Source: SAR116 cluster bacterium AG-390-L20
GTDB lineage: Bacteria; Pseudomonadota; Alphaproteobacteria; Puniceispirillales; Marisalimonadaceae
Length of the DNA stretch: 64,000 nt
Assembly (NCBI GenBank): GCA_003278095.1
Contig: QCHB01000001.1
Coordinates: forward strand, 194,001 to 258,000
Direction of reading: 5' to 3'
The notes under the pieces are model-generated. The model did no database searches. It was not told the DNA's origin and was given only the letters and a program-made list of their open reading frames with translations. Made by a program: the position numbers and the translations under genes. Below are positions 26,963-36,012 of the stretch, piece after piece (position 1 is the stretch's first letter; the number at the start of each line of letters is the position of its first letter).

Positions 26963-27211
26963 TTAATTATCTAAGCCTTCATTCCTTTTAATTAAATTGA
27001 GATATTCTATTACATGATCAAACTTTTCGTCAGGTAAATCTTTGTAACTAGATCCAAAATTATTTTTTACTTTCAATGCCACATGAGCATATGGATTTCT
27101 TCCACTTGGATGATGAGGGTGATCAGGTAATTTATTAATCAAACAATCTCCAGTTAACTGAATTATCTTCCACAAATATTTCTTATTTTGATCATTCATT
27201 TCAAAAAACAT
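26963..27211 (-). CDS. Small protein of unknown function at the end of a TRAP operon
   Basis: 82 residues (78 if the ATG at 27197-27199 is used). I do not recognise a function. The C-terminal half, KVKNNFGSSYKDLPDEKFDH and the following VIEYL, resembles the short C-terminal domain found on phage antirepressor and ORF6C-type proteins. This is a resemblance from memory, without the DNA-binding part. The middle has a His/Pro-rich patch, LPDHPHHPSG. It starts within the last codons of the large permease gene (11-base overlap) or one base after its stop, so it belongs to that operon. It is convergent with the Ldh_2 gene. Confidence 0.65.
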   Translation of the reverse strand: MFFEMNDQNKKYLWKIIQLTGDCLINKLPDHPHHPSGRNPYAHVALKVKNNFGSSYKDLPDEKFDHVIEYLNLIKRNEGLDN

Positions 27212-28517
27212 TCAAAAGAAATAAAGTAATTCCAGGAAATGAGAATAAAAGAATAACCCTAAAAATATCACTTACTAGAAATGGTAAAACGCCCTTAAAG
27301 GTCTCTGAAATACTAACGTCGCCAGCCATTTTATTTATTATAAAAACATTTAATCCAACAGGTGGTGTTATCAAACCAACTTCAACAACTATAAGGGTTA
27401 ATATTCCAAACCATATTGCTGTTTCTTCAGGTGTCATTCCAAATTCAAGTGTCATGATTAACGGGAAAAACACAGGAATAGTTAAAAGTATCATGGCTAA
27501 ACTATCCATTAAACAGCCTAAAAATAGATATAGGACAAGAATACAGGCTACAATTAAAAAAGGAGAAAGATTATTTTCTAATGCTATTTCTCCAAGTTGG
27601 TTTGGTAGTTGAGTTAAAGCTATGAAAGAATTAAAAAACTCAGCACCTAATAACACTAAAAATATCATAGCTGATGTAATTGCTGTACTTTCAATTACTT
27701 CTACCAAGTCTTTAAGCTTAAAGTTTTTATTCAAAATGGCAATTAAACCTGCTCCACCTGCTCCTATTGCTCCTCCTTCTGTTGGGGTAAACCAGCCTAA
27801 ATATATTCCTCCAATCATAGTCAAAAAAATTAAAATGATTTGCCAAATATTTTTAAATAATAAAAATCTTTCTTTCCAACCAACTCTATCTTTTGTAGGC
27901 CCGGAGTTTTTCACAAACCTTACGTATAATGCAATTGCTACAATATATCCTAACGCAGCTAAAATACCTGGAATAAAAGCTGCTAGAAACATTTTAGCAA
28001 TGTTTTGTTCAGTCAAAATAGAATATATTATTAAAATCACTGATGGAGGTATCAATATACCTAAAGTTCCACCAGCGGCTAATGTACCTGTGCTAAGAGC
28101 TCCAGAATATCCTAGTCTTCTTAGTTCAGGAAGAGCTACTTTACCCATTGTTGCAGCAGTAGCTAAAGAAGATCCACAAATTGCACCAAAACCTGCACAT
28201 GCACCTATTGCAGCCATTGCAACACCGCCTTTACGATGACCTAAGCAAGCGCCTGTAAATTTAAATAGTGCTTCGCTCATACCAGCTTTTCCAGCAAAGT
28301 TTCCCATTAGTAAAAAAAGAGGTATGACAGATAAAGAGTAATTTGAAAATAAATGCCATGCACTTGTTTTAACTTGAGACAAAATTGGGAGCCAACCAGC
28401 AATTAAGATGGTTCCAGTACAACCAACTATTAACATAGATAGGCCAATAGGTATGCGTAGAGCTAGCATAGAAAATAATACTGGGAAAGCTAGTATACCA
28501 AGTGTAAATTTATCCAT
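27201..28517 (-). CDS. dctM: TRAP transporter large permease (DctM family), system 2
   Basis: 438 residues, about 12 membrane segments. DctM marks are VIPLFLLMGNFAGKAGMSEALF, GACAGFGAICGSSLATAATMG, AAGGTLGILIPPSVILIIYS (about 147-166), FTPTEGGAIGAGGAG and TPPVGLNVFIINKMA. It is the membrane channel of a sodium-coupled importer with the DctQ and DctP encoded just upstream. The gene follows the small permease by five bases. Confidence 0.93.
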   Translation of the reverse strand: MDKFTLGILAFPVLFSMLALRIPIGLSMLIVGCTGTILIAGWLPILSQVKTSAWHLFSNYSLSVIPLFLLMGNFAGKAGMSEALFKFTGACLGHRKGGVAMAAIGACAGFGAICGSSLATAATMGKVALPELRRLGYSGALSTGTLAAGGTLGILIPPSVILIIYSILTEQNIAKMFLAAFIPGILAALGYIVAIALYVRFVKNSGPTKDRVGWKERFLLFKNIWQIILIFLTMIGGIYLGWFTPTEGGAIGAGGAGLIAILNKNFKLKDLVEVIESTAITSAMIFLVLLGAEFFNSFIALTQLPNQLGEIALENNLSPFLIVACILVLYLFLGCLMDSLAMILLTIPVFFPLIMTLEFGMTPEETAIWFGILTLIVVEVGLITPPVGLNVFIINKMAGDVSISETFKGVLPFLVSDIFRVILLFSFPGITLFLLNVF

Positions 28518-28522
28518 TAAAA

Positions 28523-29053
28523 CTAATTTCCTAATATGTCATAGACTTTTAAAATAAAAGTATAAAAGCAACAAATAGTTAGAAGAAAGAAAGATGCGAT
28601 AACAGGTAAAAATGGTACCCATATAGGAAATGCTAAAAGCATAGTTTCTTCTTGGTAAACATACATATCTTTTGCTCCTAAAATCATCCTTGAGCTAAAG
28701 AAAAGGGCTACAAATCCGAATAATAGAGAGCTAAAAGCATCTAAGAAATAGATTTTATTTTTAGCTAATTTAGCTGTTATAAAGTCTACAATGACATTTC
28801 CGTTTTTTAGATGACATAAAGGTAGAAATGAACCAATAGCAACTGCACACGCAATTTCAACTAATTCAAAGTCACCCAAAATGGGTGATGAAAATACAAC
28901 TCGGCCAAAAATAGAGAATATACTTATCAAGGCAGCAATTAAAAGAATAAAACCTCCAAATATAGCAAAGTATCTAGAGGTTTTATTTAAAATACGACCA
29001 AAATTATTATCTGGCTTTATTTTTAAAGTTATTAATTTTTTTATAAAACTCAT
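28523..29053 (-). CDS. dctQ: TRAP transporter small permease (DctQ family), system 2
   Basis: 176 residues with four membrane segments at about 30-50, 62-80, 103-125 and 145-168. The second segment region shows GDFELVEIACAVAIGSFLPLC and the pattern HLKNGNVIVDF, matching the DctQ sequence around the second membrane span. The N-terminus up to residue 20 is basic and cytoplasmic. It lies nine bases after dctP and five before dctM. Confidence 0.9.
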   Translation of the reverse strand: MSFIKKLITLKIKPDNNFGRILNKTSRYFAIFGGFILLIAALISIFSIFGRVVFSSPILGDFELVEIACAVAIGSFLPLCHLKNGNVIVDFITAKLAKNKIYFLDAFSSLLFGFVALFFSSRMILGAKDMYVYQEETMLLAFPIWVPFLPVIASFFLLTICCFYTFILKVYDILGN

Positions 29054-29062
29054 TAAAAAGTT

Positions 29063-30097
29063 TTATAATGTTTTTTCATATTTTGAAATTAAAGATTTAG
29101 CTGTATCATAAAGTTTTTGTCCGTCTAGACCTTTACTATTAGCATTTTTAATCCAATCTTGAATTACTTCATCGGCAGCTTTCTTTATTTCTGCCAAAGG
29201 TGCTCCCTGTAGAGTATGAAATTCACCTCCTGCTTTAACGGCTAAAGCGCGCGCTGGACCTTCAAATCCATCCCATAAAACACCAGCTTGTTTTGCTAAC
29301 GACATTCCAGAATTATTATCTATTACTTTTTTGTGTGCTGGAGATAATGAATCATATTTTGCTTTGTTCATAACAAACAGAAAAGGAGTAGTATAAAGTC
29401 CTCTCTTCCCAGCAACATTTGTATGGGATTTAGTTAGTTCCTGAAGCTTAAAAGATGGCATGATTTCCCAAGGAACAACCATTCCGGTAATAACGCCTTT
29501 TGATAAGGATGGCGCAACTTTAGGAATAGGCATACCAACTGGTGTTGCACCTAATTTTTTTAATAAACTAGTTGCTGAACGTGTTGGTCCTCTTAACTTA
29601 AGACCTTTAAAATCACTAACAGATTTAATTAATGTTTTTTTTGTATGTATCATACCTGGAGCATGAACATGCACCGCAAGAATTTTATAATCTTTAAGAT
29701 CTTCTGCTCCTGCAGTTTCTACAAACTCTTGCACTGCTTGCGCTGTTATTTTTGCACTCGTTGGCATGAATGGTAATTCAAAAACTGATAATCTTGGAAA
29801 TCTTCCAGGAGTGTATCCAGCTACTGTCCAAACTATATCAACAACTCCTTCACGAGCTTGATCAACTAATTGTGGTGGTTTTCCTCCAAGTTGCATTGAA
29901 GGATACATCTCAGTAATTATTTCTCCATTACTTTCTGCTTTGACTTTATCGGCCCAAGGTTTAACAAATTTAGCATTTGAGTTTGCTGGCATTGGAACCA
30001 TTGTATGAAATTTCAAAGTAACTTTATCAGCTAATGCTGGTAATGATAAACCAGCACTGATTATTGTAGTAGCTAAAAAGCCAATAACTTTATTCAT
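29063..30097 (-). CDS. dctP: TRAP transporter substrate-binding protein (DctP family), system 2
   Basis: 344 residues with a signal peptide (about 1-23, ending SLPALAD). It is a periplasmic binding protein. FHTMVPMPANSNAKFVKPWAD in the N-lobe, FKGLKLRGPTRSATSLLKKLGA with the substrate-binding Arg, and VPKVAPSLSKG-like and VIQDWI segments place it in the DctP family. The FxxMVPMPAN form is of the branch often found with aromatic or keto-acid uptake, but that is a loose association. It is divergent from the aromatic-degradation operon at 30297, which suggests it imports that pathway's substrate. Confidence 0.92.
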   Translation of the reverse strand: MNKVIGFLATTIISAGLSLPALADKVTLKFHTMVPMPANSNAKFVKPWADKVKAESNGEIITEMYPSMQLGGKPPQLVDQAREGVVDIVWTVAGYTPGRFPRLSVFELPFMPTSAKITAQAVQEFVETAGAEDLKDYKILAVHVHAPGMIHTKKTLIKSVSDFKGLKLRGPTRSATSLLKKLGATPVGMPIPKVAPSLSKGVITGMVVPWEIMPSFKLQELTKSHTNVAGKRGLYTTPFLFVMNKAKYDSLSPAHKKVIDNNSGMSLAKQAGVLWDGFEGPARALAVKAGGEFHTLQGAPLAEIKKAADEVIQDWIKNANSKGLDGQKLYDTAKSLISKYEKTL

Positions 30098-30296
30098 TAA
30101 TATTCCTCCATTTAAATAATTATAAAATAAGATAAATTTATTTATTACTAAATCATTAACTACATATTATAATAAATCAAATTTTATTTTGTAAATAATT
30201 TCATATTTTCTTGTATTTTGATAATTTTAGTAATTATTTGTTGTTAAATTATCATAATAATGCATAATTAAGTATAATTTATGTAGGAGTTTATAC

Positions 30297-31268
30297 ATGT
30301 CCATAAACGCATTAAGTTATATAGGTGTTAACTCGGATAAGTTAGAAGACTGGCAAAATTTTGCTACTAAATATCTAGGAATGCAATCCATTAATCATGG
30401 TACTAAGTCTTTATGTTTTAGAATGGATGATCAAAAACAAAGATTTGCTATATCAGGAGAACCTGGTGATAAACTTGCATTTCTTGGTTGGGAAGTTGAG
30501 AAAAAATCTGACCTACAAATGTACGCAAAACGATTAGATGTTATTGGTGTTCCTGTTCAATTGGGAAACAAAAATCTTACGGATATGAGGTTTGTAGAAG
30601 AATTATTATACTTTGATGATCCAGTGGGTAATCGAATAGAACTTGTTTATAAACCGCATCTTGATAAAGACCCTTTCGTTTCAGGTAGGCCAATCTCAGG
30701 TTTTAAAACAGATATATGTGGACTTGGGCATGCTGTATTACATGTATCTAATGTTAATGATTTAATTCCTTTTTACAGAGATACTCTTGATTTTAAAATA
30801 AGTGATTACAGTCACGACCCTATTTCATTATGTTTTTTTCATGTCAATGGAAGGCATCACAGTTTTGCTTTGATAGGTACTGGTCAACAAGGATTTCATC
30901 ATTTTATGATTGAATATCAAAATTTAGATGATGTTGGTCAAGGATATGACTTGCTTCAATATAAAGAAGGCTCAATTGCCTATACTTTAGGAAGACATAC
31001 CAACGATTACATGACTTCATTTTATGCTCACACACCATCAGGATTTTTTATTGAAAATGGTTGGGGAGGCAGAATAATTGATCCAAACACATGGATACCT
31101 CACGAAACAAATATGGGACCAAGTTTTTGGGGGCACGAAAGATTGTACTTACCTGATAATGAAAGATTAAAATTTAGAGAAAAACGTATGGAAACTGCTC
31201 GGGAAGGTAAGCAATCGCCAATGATTATTGATTGTCCTTGGCTTTATCAAAATATTAAGAACAAATAA
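30297..31268 (+). CDS. Two-domain type I extradiol ring-cleavage dioxygenase (BphC-like)
   Basis: 323 residues made of two VOC modules, as in 2,3-dihydroxybiphenyl dioxygenase. The C-terminal module keeps the Fe(II) triad: His145 in GLGHAVLHV, a His at 201-202 in GFHHFMIEY and Glu253 in FIENGWGG. His188 in GRHHSF plus His234 and Tyr243 in GRHTNDYMTSFY match the second-shell residues. It opens a catechol ring next to the hydroxyls. AGGAG lies seven bases before the ATG. It starts an operon with a flavin hydroxylase, IclR regulator, second dioxygenase and FAH-type hydrolase. Confidence 0.9.
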   Translation: MSINALSYIGVNSDKLEDWQNFATKYLGMQSINHGTKSLCFRMDDQKQRFAISGEPGDKLAFLGWEVEKKSDLQMYAKRLDVIGVPVQLGNKNLTDMRFVEELLYFDDPVGNRIELVYKPHLDKDPFVSGRPISGFKTDICGLGHAVLHVSNVNDLIPFYRDTLDFKISDYSHDPISLCFFHVNGRHHSFALIGTGQQGFHHFMIEYQNLDDVGQGYDLLQYKEGSIAYTLGRHTNDYMTSFYAHTPSGFFIENGWGGRIIDPNTWIPHETNMGPSFWGHERLYLPDNERLKFREKRMETAREGKQSPMIIDCPWLYQNIKNK

Positions 31269-31280
31269 GGATAAAATATA

Positions 31281-32744
31281 GTGCAAATGGATTTTGATGT
31301 TGTGATAGTTGGACTAGGACCTACCGGAGGAACATTAGCTAATTTATTAGCAATAAATAATTTATCTATTCTTATTTTAGAAAAAGAAGCAAGCCTATAT
31401 AATTTGCCACGAGCAGTCCACTTTGATGATGAAGTCATGAGAGTATTTCAAACTATAGGAATTTCTGACAGTTTATCAAAAAAATTAATTATCAATAAAG
31501 GTACAAAATTTTTAGATGAAAATGGTAAACTCCTTTTAGACTGGCCAAGGCCAAAAATAATTACTGAAAACGGGTGGTATCCGAGTTATCGTTTTCATCA
31601 ACCCGACCTAGAACGCAGTCTTCGTTATAAATTAAAAAAGTTTGATAAGGTTGTTTCTCTACAAAACTGTGAAGTTTTTAAAACCGTGAATAAAAAAAAT
31701 TTTACTGAAGTTCATTATAAAAATACAAAAATTAACAAGATAAATTCAGTTAAGTCAAAATACATTATTGGTTGTGATGGTGCGAATTCATTTATTAGAA
31801 ATGAAATGAAAACAGAATTAGAAAACTTGGGTTTTGAGCAGCGTTGGGCTGTCATTGACTTAATATTAAAAACAAAAAATGTAAATTTGCCTGATCGAAC
31901 CATACAATATTGTAACGCAGAAAGGCCTGCAACTTATTGCAGAAATGTTGGTAGGAGAAGAAGATGGGAAATAGCTTTAAAAGATAATGAGAGTTCTAAA
32001 ACATTTTTTGATGAAAAAAGGCTTTGGAAATTCTTAAGTAAATGGGTTTCTCCTGATGAAGTAGAAATTGAAAGAAAAACTGTATATACATTTCAATCGG
32101 CTATTGCAAAAAGTTGGAGAGAAGGCCGCATGTTTTTAGTAGGCGATGCTGCTCATTTAACACCACCCTTCATGGGACAAGGTATGTGTGCTGGAATAAG
32201 GGACGCATCTAATCTAGCTTGGAAAATAAGCATATGTTGTAAAAAGGGTCATAGTGAAAATCTTTTAAATAGCTATCAATCAGAGAGATTCTCAAATGTC
32301 AGAGATTATATAAACACTGCAATGAAAATGGGAGAATTACTTAATTCGATAGGGGGATCAGAAGTATCAGATACAGTTTTTGTTCAACCAGACGGCACTA
32401 TTAAAATGAATACAATTAAACCCCAACTTGGAAAAGGTTTAGGTGAATGTGAAGACATAAATAGGGGAAAAATATTCCCATCCTTCAAATCTGATTTTGG
32501 TAGAGATATTGATAATATATTCGCATGTGACCCAATATTAATTACCAATAAAAAAATAAATAAAAAGGAACTTAGAATTAAATCTTATGATTGTTCTGAT
32601 ATACCTGGAATGGAGGTCATATTAAAAAAATTTAAAACAAACACTTTAATTATTCGTCCTGACAGATTTATTCTGGCTAGCACTCAAAAAAATGATTTAT
32701 TAAAATTTACCAATACCTGTCTTAACCAAATTTATAGCTTATAA
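31281..32744 (+). CDS. FAD-dependent aromatic hydroxylase (MhpA-like)
   Basis: 487 residues. The GTG at 31281 is favoured over an ATG two codons later because AGGA lies nine bases before it. FAD motifs are VVIVGLGPTGGTLA near residue 6-19, the internal GCDGANSFIR (DG motif) and GDAAHLTPPFMGQGMCAGIRD. The PRAVHFDDEVMR segment is typical of MhpA, 3-(3-hydroxyphenyl)propionate hydroxylase. It is shorter than E. coli MhpA (about 554). It would add a hydroxyl to a phenolic substrate using NAD(P)H and oxygen, making the catechol for the adjacent dioxygenases. Confidence 0.88.
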   Translation: MQMDFDVVIVGLGPTGGTLANLLAINNLSILILEKEASLYNLPRAVHFDDEVMRVFQTIGISDSLSKKLIINKGTKFLDENGKLLLDWPRPKIITENGWYPSYRFHQPDLERSLRYKLKKFDKVVSLQNCEVFKTVNKKNFTEVHYKNTKINKINSVKSKYIIGCDGANSFIRNEMKTELENLGFEQRWAVIDLILKTKNVNLPDRTIQYCNAERPATYCRNVGRRRRWEIALKDNESSKTFFDEKRLWKFLSKWVSPDEVEIERKTVYTFQSAIAKSWREGRMFLVGDAAHLTPPFMGQGMCAGIRDASNLAWKISICCKKGHSENLLNSYQSERFSNVRDYINTAMKMGELLNSIGGSEVSDTVFVQPDGTIKMNTIKPQLGKGLGECEDINRGKIFPSFKSDFGRDIDNIFACDPILITNKKINKKELRIKSYDCSDIPGMEVILKKFKTNTLIIRPDRFILASTQKNDLLKFTNTCLNQIYSL

Positions 32745-32752
32745 CGTTCTAG

Positions 32753-33526
32753 ATGTCAGGTTTTACAAGATATAATAAAATCTTAAATCTTTTTTCAGAA
32801 CAGAGAAGTTCTTGGACAGTTTTAGAAATTTCGGACGAATTGAAAACCCCTTCAAGTACTATTTATAGAATTGTTCGTGAATTAGTTCTGGCAGAATTTC
32901 TTGAAAGTGCGGCAGGGGCCTATTTTAGGCTAGGTCCTGCCTTTATCAAATTTAATAGAATTATTAATTTGTCAGATCCCCTAGTTAGAGCAGGACAACC
33001 ATTTTTAAAAAAACTAGCAAATGAAAATCCTATTGAAAGTGTAAACGTTTTAGCTAGGCTTTATGGAAACAAAGTAATGTGTGTGGCAGATTATAAAACT
33101 CCATTTTTTAAAAATAATACTAGTTATCAAAAAGGAAAATTAATGCCTTTAATTTATGGTGCAACGTCAAGAGCAATAATTATGAAGATTGTAGGAAAAA
33201 GTCTAGAAGATCTTCTAAAGCAAGAAACATTTTATGATGATAATGACAAAGATACTTTTTTTAAAAATTTAAAAAATGATAATAAAAAAGGATATTGTAA
33301 AACTGAAGGTCAAGTTGATAAAGGTCTTATAGGTTTTGCAGTACCTATCAACAACAAAAAATTAGGTATAGAGGCATCATTGAGTTCGATATTTAATTCA
33401 AGTGATTTTCTTCCTGAACATGAACCTATAATTTATGCTAATTTAACAAGCTATTCTCTATTGATAGAAAGGTACATAAATCAAATTTTTGATGATATTC
33501 AAAATTATCATCAGATATCTAGTTAA
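32753..33526 (+). CDS. IclR-family transcriptional regulator
   Basis: 257 residues. An N-terminal winged helix-turn-helix (about 7-65) shows WTVLEISDELKTPSSTIYRIVREL, followed by the IclR effector domain (about 85-245) with ARLYGNKVMCVADY and the GFAVPIN segment. The Arg-containing MPLIYGATSRAIIM loop matches the family's PLHATAxGKA region. IclR regulators often control aromatic-acid catabolism from inside the cluster, so this is the likely local regulator. It lies eight bases after the hydroxylase gene. Confidence 0.9.
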   Translation: MSGFTRYNKILNLFSEQRSSWTVLEISDELKTPSSTIYRIVRELVLAEFLESAAGAYFRLGPAFIKFNRIINLSDPLVRAGQPFLKKLANENPIESVNVLARLYGNKVMCVADYKTPFFKNNTSYQKGKLMPLIYGATSRAIIMKIVGKSLEDLLKQETFYDDNDKDTFFKNLKNDNKKGYCKTEGQVDKGLIGFAVPINNKKLGIEASLSSIFNSSDFLPEHEPIIYANLTSYSLLIERYINQIFDDIQNYHQISS

Positions 33527-33539
33527 ATAAGGAGAGTAA

Positions 33540-34382
33540 ATGTCATTAACGGCAGTACAAGCGGATTTATCTTTGCATCATCTTGAAATACAGAGTAGTA
33601 ATCCAGAAAGTTTGGCCAATTTTTATTCCAAAATTATGGATATGAAAATAAATAAACTTTCACCAGAGAAGTTTTTATGTGACGGGCCAGCTCGCAAAAT
33701 AATAATAACTTTAGGTGAAAATAAAACGCTAAGTAACGTAGGAATGGTTTGCAGAAGTGAAAATAACTTAAATAGATTTAAAGAGTTCTTAGATCAAAAA
33801 GAACTCAAACTAAAGGAGCATAACTCAGAATTTTACAGAGCAGGATCTTTTTCAGTTCAAGACCCTGATAACAATGTAATATGTTTTGGAGTTTTAAAAG
33901 ACAGTAGTCCTTCTCATTTAAAGGGAATTCATGCTCCATTGCAACATTTAACATTTGCTTCAGAAGATGTTGTTTCATTTCAAAATTTTTATCAAAACAA
34001 ACTTGGTTTTCAAGTTACAGATAGAGTTATAAAAAATAATGGAGAGCTTGCAACTTGCTTCACTACTTCTAACCATGAGCACCACACTATAGCTTGTTTT
34101 AAATCATCTAAATCTGGAATAGATCATCACTCCTATGAGGCGGGTGATTGGAACTTTGTAAAAAATTGGTGTGATCATTTTGCATCACATAATATTCAAT
34201 TGATGTGGGGGCCTGGTAGACATGGGCCAGGAAATAATTTATTTGTATTTATTGAAGACACTGATGGAAATTGGATTGAAATTTCTGCAGAATTAGAAAC
34301 GGTTCATGGTCGACCGGTAAGAAACTGGCCTCAAGAAGAAAGAACCCTGAATTTGTGGGGCAATGCAATAATGAGATCTTAA
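33540..34382 (+). CDS. Second VOC-family extradiol dioxygenase
   Basis: 280 residues with two VOC modules and different from the dioxygenase at 30297. The first module shows LHHLEIQSSNPESLANFY. The second keeps a His in PLQHLTFASEDV, a His pair in GIDHHSYEAGDW and a Glu in NWIEISAELE, the order expected for an Fe(II) His-His-Glu triad. GRHGPGNNLFVFIEDTDGN resembles the second-shell region of catechol 2,3-dioxygenases. A ribosome site, AAGGAGAG, lies just upstream. The operon has two ring-cleavage-type enzymes: either two substrates, or one has another VOC activity. Confidence 0.85.
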   Translation: MSLTAVQADLSLHHLEIQSSNPESLANFYSKIMDMKINKLSPEKFLCDGPARKIIITLGENKTLSNVGMVCRSENNLNRFKEFLDQKELKLKEHNSEFYRAGSFSVQDPDNNVICFGVLKDSSPSHLKGIHAPLQHLTFASEDVVSFQNFYQNKLGFQVTDRVIKNNGELATCFTTSNHEHHTIACFKSSKSGIDHHSYEAGDWNFVKNWCDHFASHNIQLMWGPGRHGPGNNLFVFIEDTDGNWIEISAELETVHGRPVRNWPQEERTLNLWGNAIMRS

Positions 34383-34394
34383 AAAGGATATAAA

Positions 34395-35252
34395 ATGAAA
34401 TTATTAAGCTTTATTAGGTTGGGTAAAACTGGATTTGGGGCAGTGGTTAACAATGGAATAATAGATTTGACAGGAAAGATTGACCCAAATGTTAATACTA
34501 TAAAAGAATTAATATCTCTCAATATGGAAGATCGGGCTGAAGAGTATATTTTAGGAAAAACGAAAGATTTATCTTTTTCGGATATTAGTTTTTTACCCGT
34601 TATACCTGATCCAGAAAAAATAATGTGTATTGGTCTAAACTACCTGGAACATAAAAAAGAGACAGGTAGACCCGATGTTGACAATCCAACAATATTTACA
34701 AGATTCGCTGACTCTCAAGTGGCTCATTTACAACCAATGATAAAACCAGATAATTCTGATCGTTTTGATTATGAAGCTGAAATGGCAATTATAATTGGTA
34801 AAGGTGGTAGGTTTATCTCTGAAGATGAAGCACTAAATCATATAGCTGGTTATGCTTGTTATAATGACGGTAGCATCCGAAATTATCAAAGACACACTTC
34901 TCAATTTACCCCAGGTAAAACTTTTCCAGGCACTGGTGGTTTTGGTCCATATATGGTTACCCCAAGTGAAGTAGGTGACTATACAAAACTACCAATTGAA
35001 TTAAGGCTGAATGGAAACATTATGCAAAAAGCTACATTAGCAGATCTTATTTTTCCAATTCCGAGGTTAATAAGTTACATATCAGAATTTACTGCATTGT
35101 CTTCAGGTGATGTGATTGTGACAGGGACTCCAGGTGGTGTTGGAGACAAAAGAAATCCCCCAGTTTATATGGTGCCTGGAGATGTTGTAGAAGTAGACAT
35201 TGGATTATTGGGTGTATTAAAAAATCCTATAGTTGCGGCTCCAAAATTATAA
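34395..35252 (+). CDS. Fumarylacetoacetate hydrolase family protein
   Basis: 285 residues. Members hydrolyse or hydrate acylpyruvates and related ring-cleavage products, using a divalent metal. Marks are MCIGLNYLEHKKETGRP, FTRFADSQVAHLQPM, the metal-binding FDYEAEMAIIIGKGG (about 130-145), YNDGSIRNYQR, PGKTFPGTGGFGPYMV and VIVTGTPGGVG. It could act on the product of the adjacent dioxygenases in place of a classical meta-cleavage hydrolase. It follows by 12 bases and is the last catabolic gene of the operon. Confidence 0.9.
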   Translation: MKLLSFIRLGKTGFGAVVNNGIIDLTGKIDPNVNTIKELISLNMEDRAEEYILGKTKDLSFSDISFLPVIPDPEKIMCIGLNYLEHKKETGRPDVDNPTIFTRFADSQVAHLQPMIKPDNSDRFDYEAEMAIIIGKGGRFISEDEALNHIAGYACYNDGSIRNYQRHTSQFTPGKTFPGTGGFGPYMVTPSEVGDYTKLPIELRLNGNIMQKATLADLIFPIPRLISYISEFTALSSGDVIVTGTPGGVGDKRNPPVYMVPGDVVEVDIGLLGVLKNPIVAAPKL

Positions 35253-35272
35253 GTTTTATTCTTAGGTCTAGA

Positions 35273-35971
35273 ATGATGATAAATAAATCTTTGATTACTA
35301 ATTTAGTATCTATTTTTATAATATTTATTGGTTATTTTTATAAAGATGAACATTCATTCATTTTTATGACAGGAGTTTTTGCCCTATCTGGTAGCGTTAC
35401 CAATTGGATTGCCGTACATATGTTGTTCGAAAAAATCCCATTTTTATATGGTTCTGGCGTTATTCAAGATAGATTTGAAGATATTAAGATGGGAATAAAG
35501 AACTTAATATTAAAAGAGCTATTTTCAGTTACTCAAATAAATAAATTTTTATTAGATAATAAAGAAGTAGCGTCAGAAAAGATTATAGAAAAAATTGATT
35601 TTGATAAAGTTTTTCTGGGTCTTGTTGAAGCTATAGAAGGTTCCCAGTTAGGTGGAATGCTTTCAATGGTAGGAGGTAGAAAAGCACTTGAACCACTTAA
35701 AGAGCCATTTAATAAAAAATTAAAAATCATTATCGAAGATTTTATAAACACAAATAATTCTGATGATGACGGTAAAACTTCATCAGAGGCATTGTTAGTT
35801 AAAATTGAAAATATATTAGATGCAAGATTAGCTGATTTATCTCCTGAAGATATAAAAATTATTATTCAAAAAATGATAAAAGAGCACTTAGGTTGGCTCG
35901 TAGTTTGGGGAGGTTTTTTTGGTGGGTTATTAGGACTATTATTAAGTCCCATTGGCCTGAACGTACTTTAA
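35273..35971 (+). CDS. DUF445 family membrane protein
   Basis: 232 residues with hydrophobic segments at about 8-24, 29-50 and 209-230. DUF445 marks are the N-terminal SGSVTNWIAVHMLFEKIPFLYGSG and DRFEDIKMGIKNLI, and the C-terminal GGFFGGLLGLLLSPIG hairpin. The soluble middle is mostly helical. The function is not established. It starts 20 bases after the FAH gene and may ride on that transcript, or have its own promoter. A hairpin lies after the stop. Confidence 0.8.
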   Translation: MMINKSLITNLVSIFIIFIGYFYKDEHSFIFMTGVFALSGSVTNWIAVHMLFEKIPFLYGSGVIQDRFEDIKMGIKNLILKELFSVTQINKFLLDNKEVASEKIIEKIDFDKVFLGLVEAIEGSQLGGMLSMVGGRKALEPLKEPFNKKLKIIIEDFINTNNSDDDGKTSSEALLVKIENILDARLADLSPEDIKIIIQKMIKEHLGWLVVWGGFFGGLLGLLLSPIGLNVL

Positions 35972-35977
35972 GAAGCT

Positions 35978-36004
35978 AAGAAGAGTACGCAATATACTCT
36001 TCTT
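35978..36004. terminator. Hairpin between convergent genes (DUF445 and SDR)
   Basis: A 10-bp perfect stem, AAGAAGAGTA at 35978-35987 with its complement at 35995-36004, and a seven-base loop. It lies between two convergent stop codons. The T-run on the plus side is short, so it may be a bidirectional terminator of moderate strength. Confidence 0.6.
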
Positions 36005-36012
36005 TGTAGTTT

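Noticed and set aside
27622-28239. 205-codon open frame on the plus strand
   Set aside because: Antisense to a clear DctM permease; its Pro- and Ala-rich composition is a by-product of membrane-protein codons.
30219-30254. 9-bp inverted repeat (TGATAATTT and its complement, 18 bases apart) as an IclR operator
   Set aside because: The location before the IclR-containing operon is right, but arms are AT-rich and a match of this size is expected by chance.
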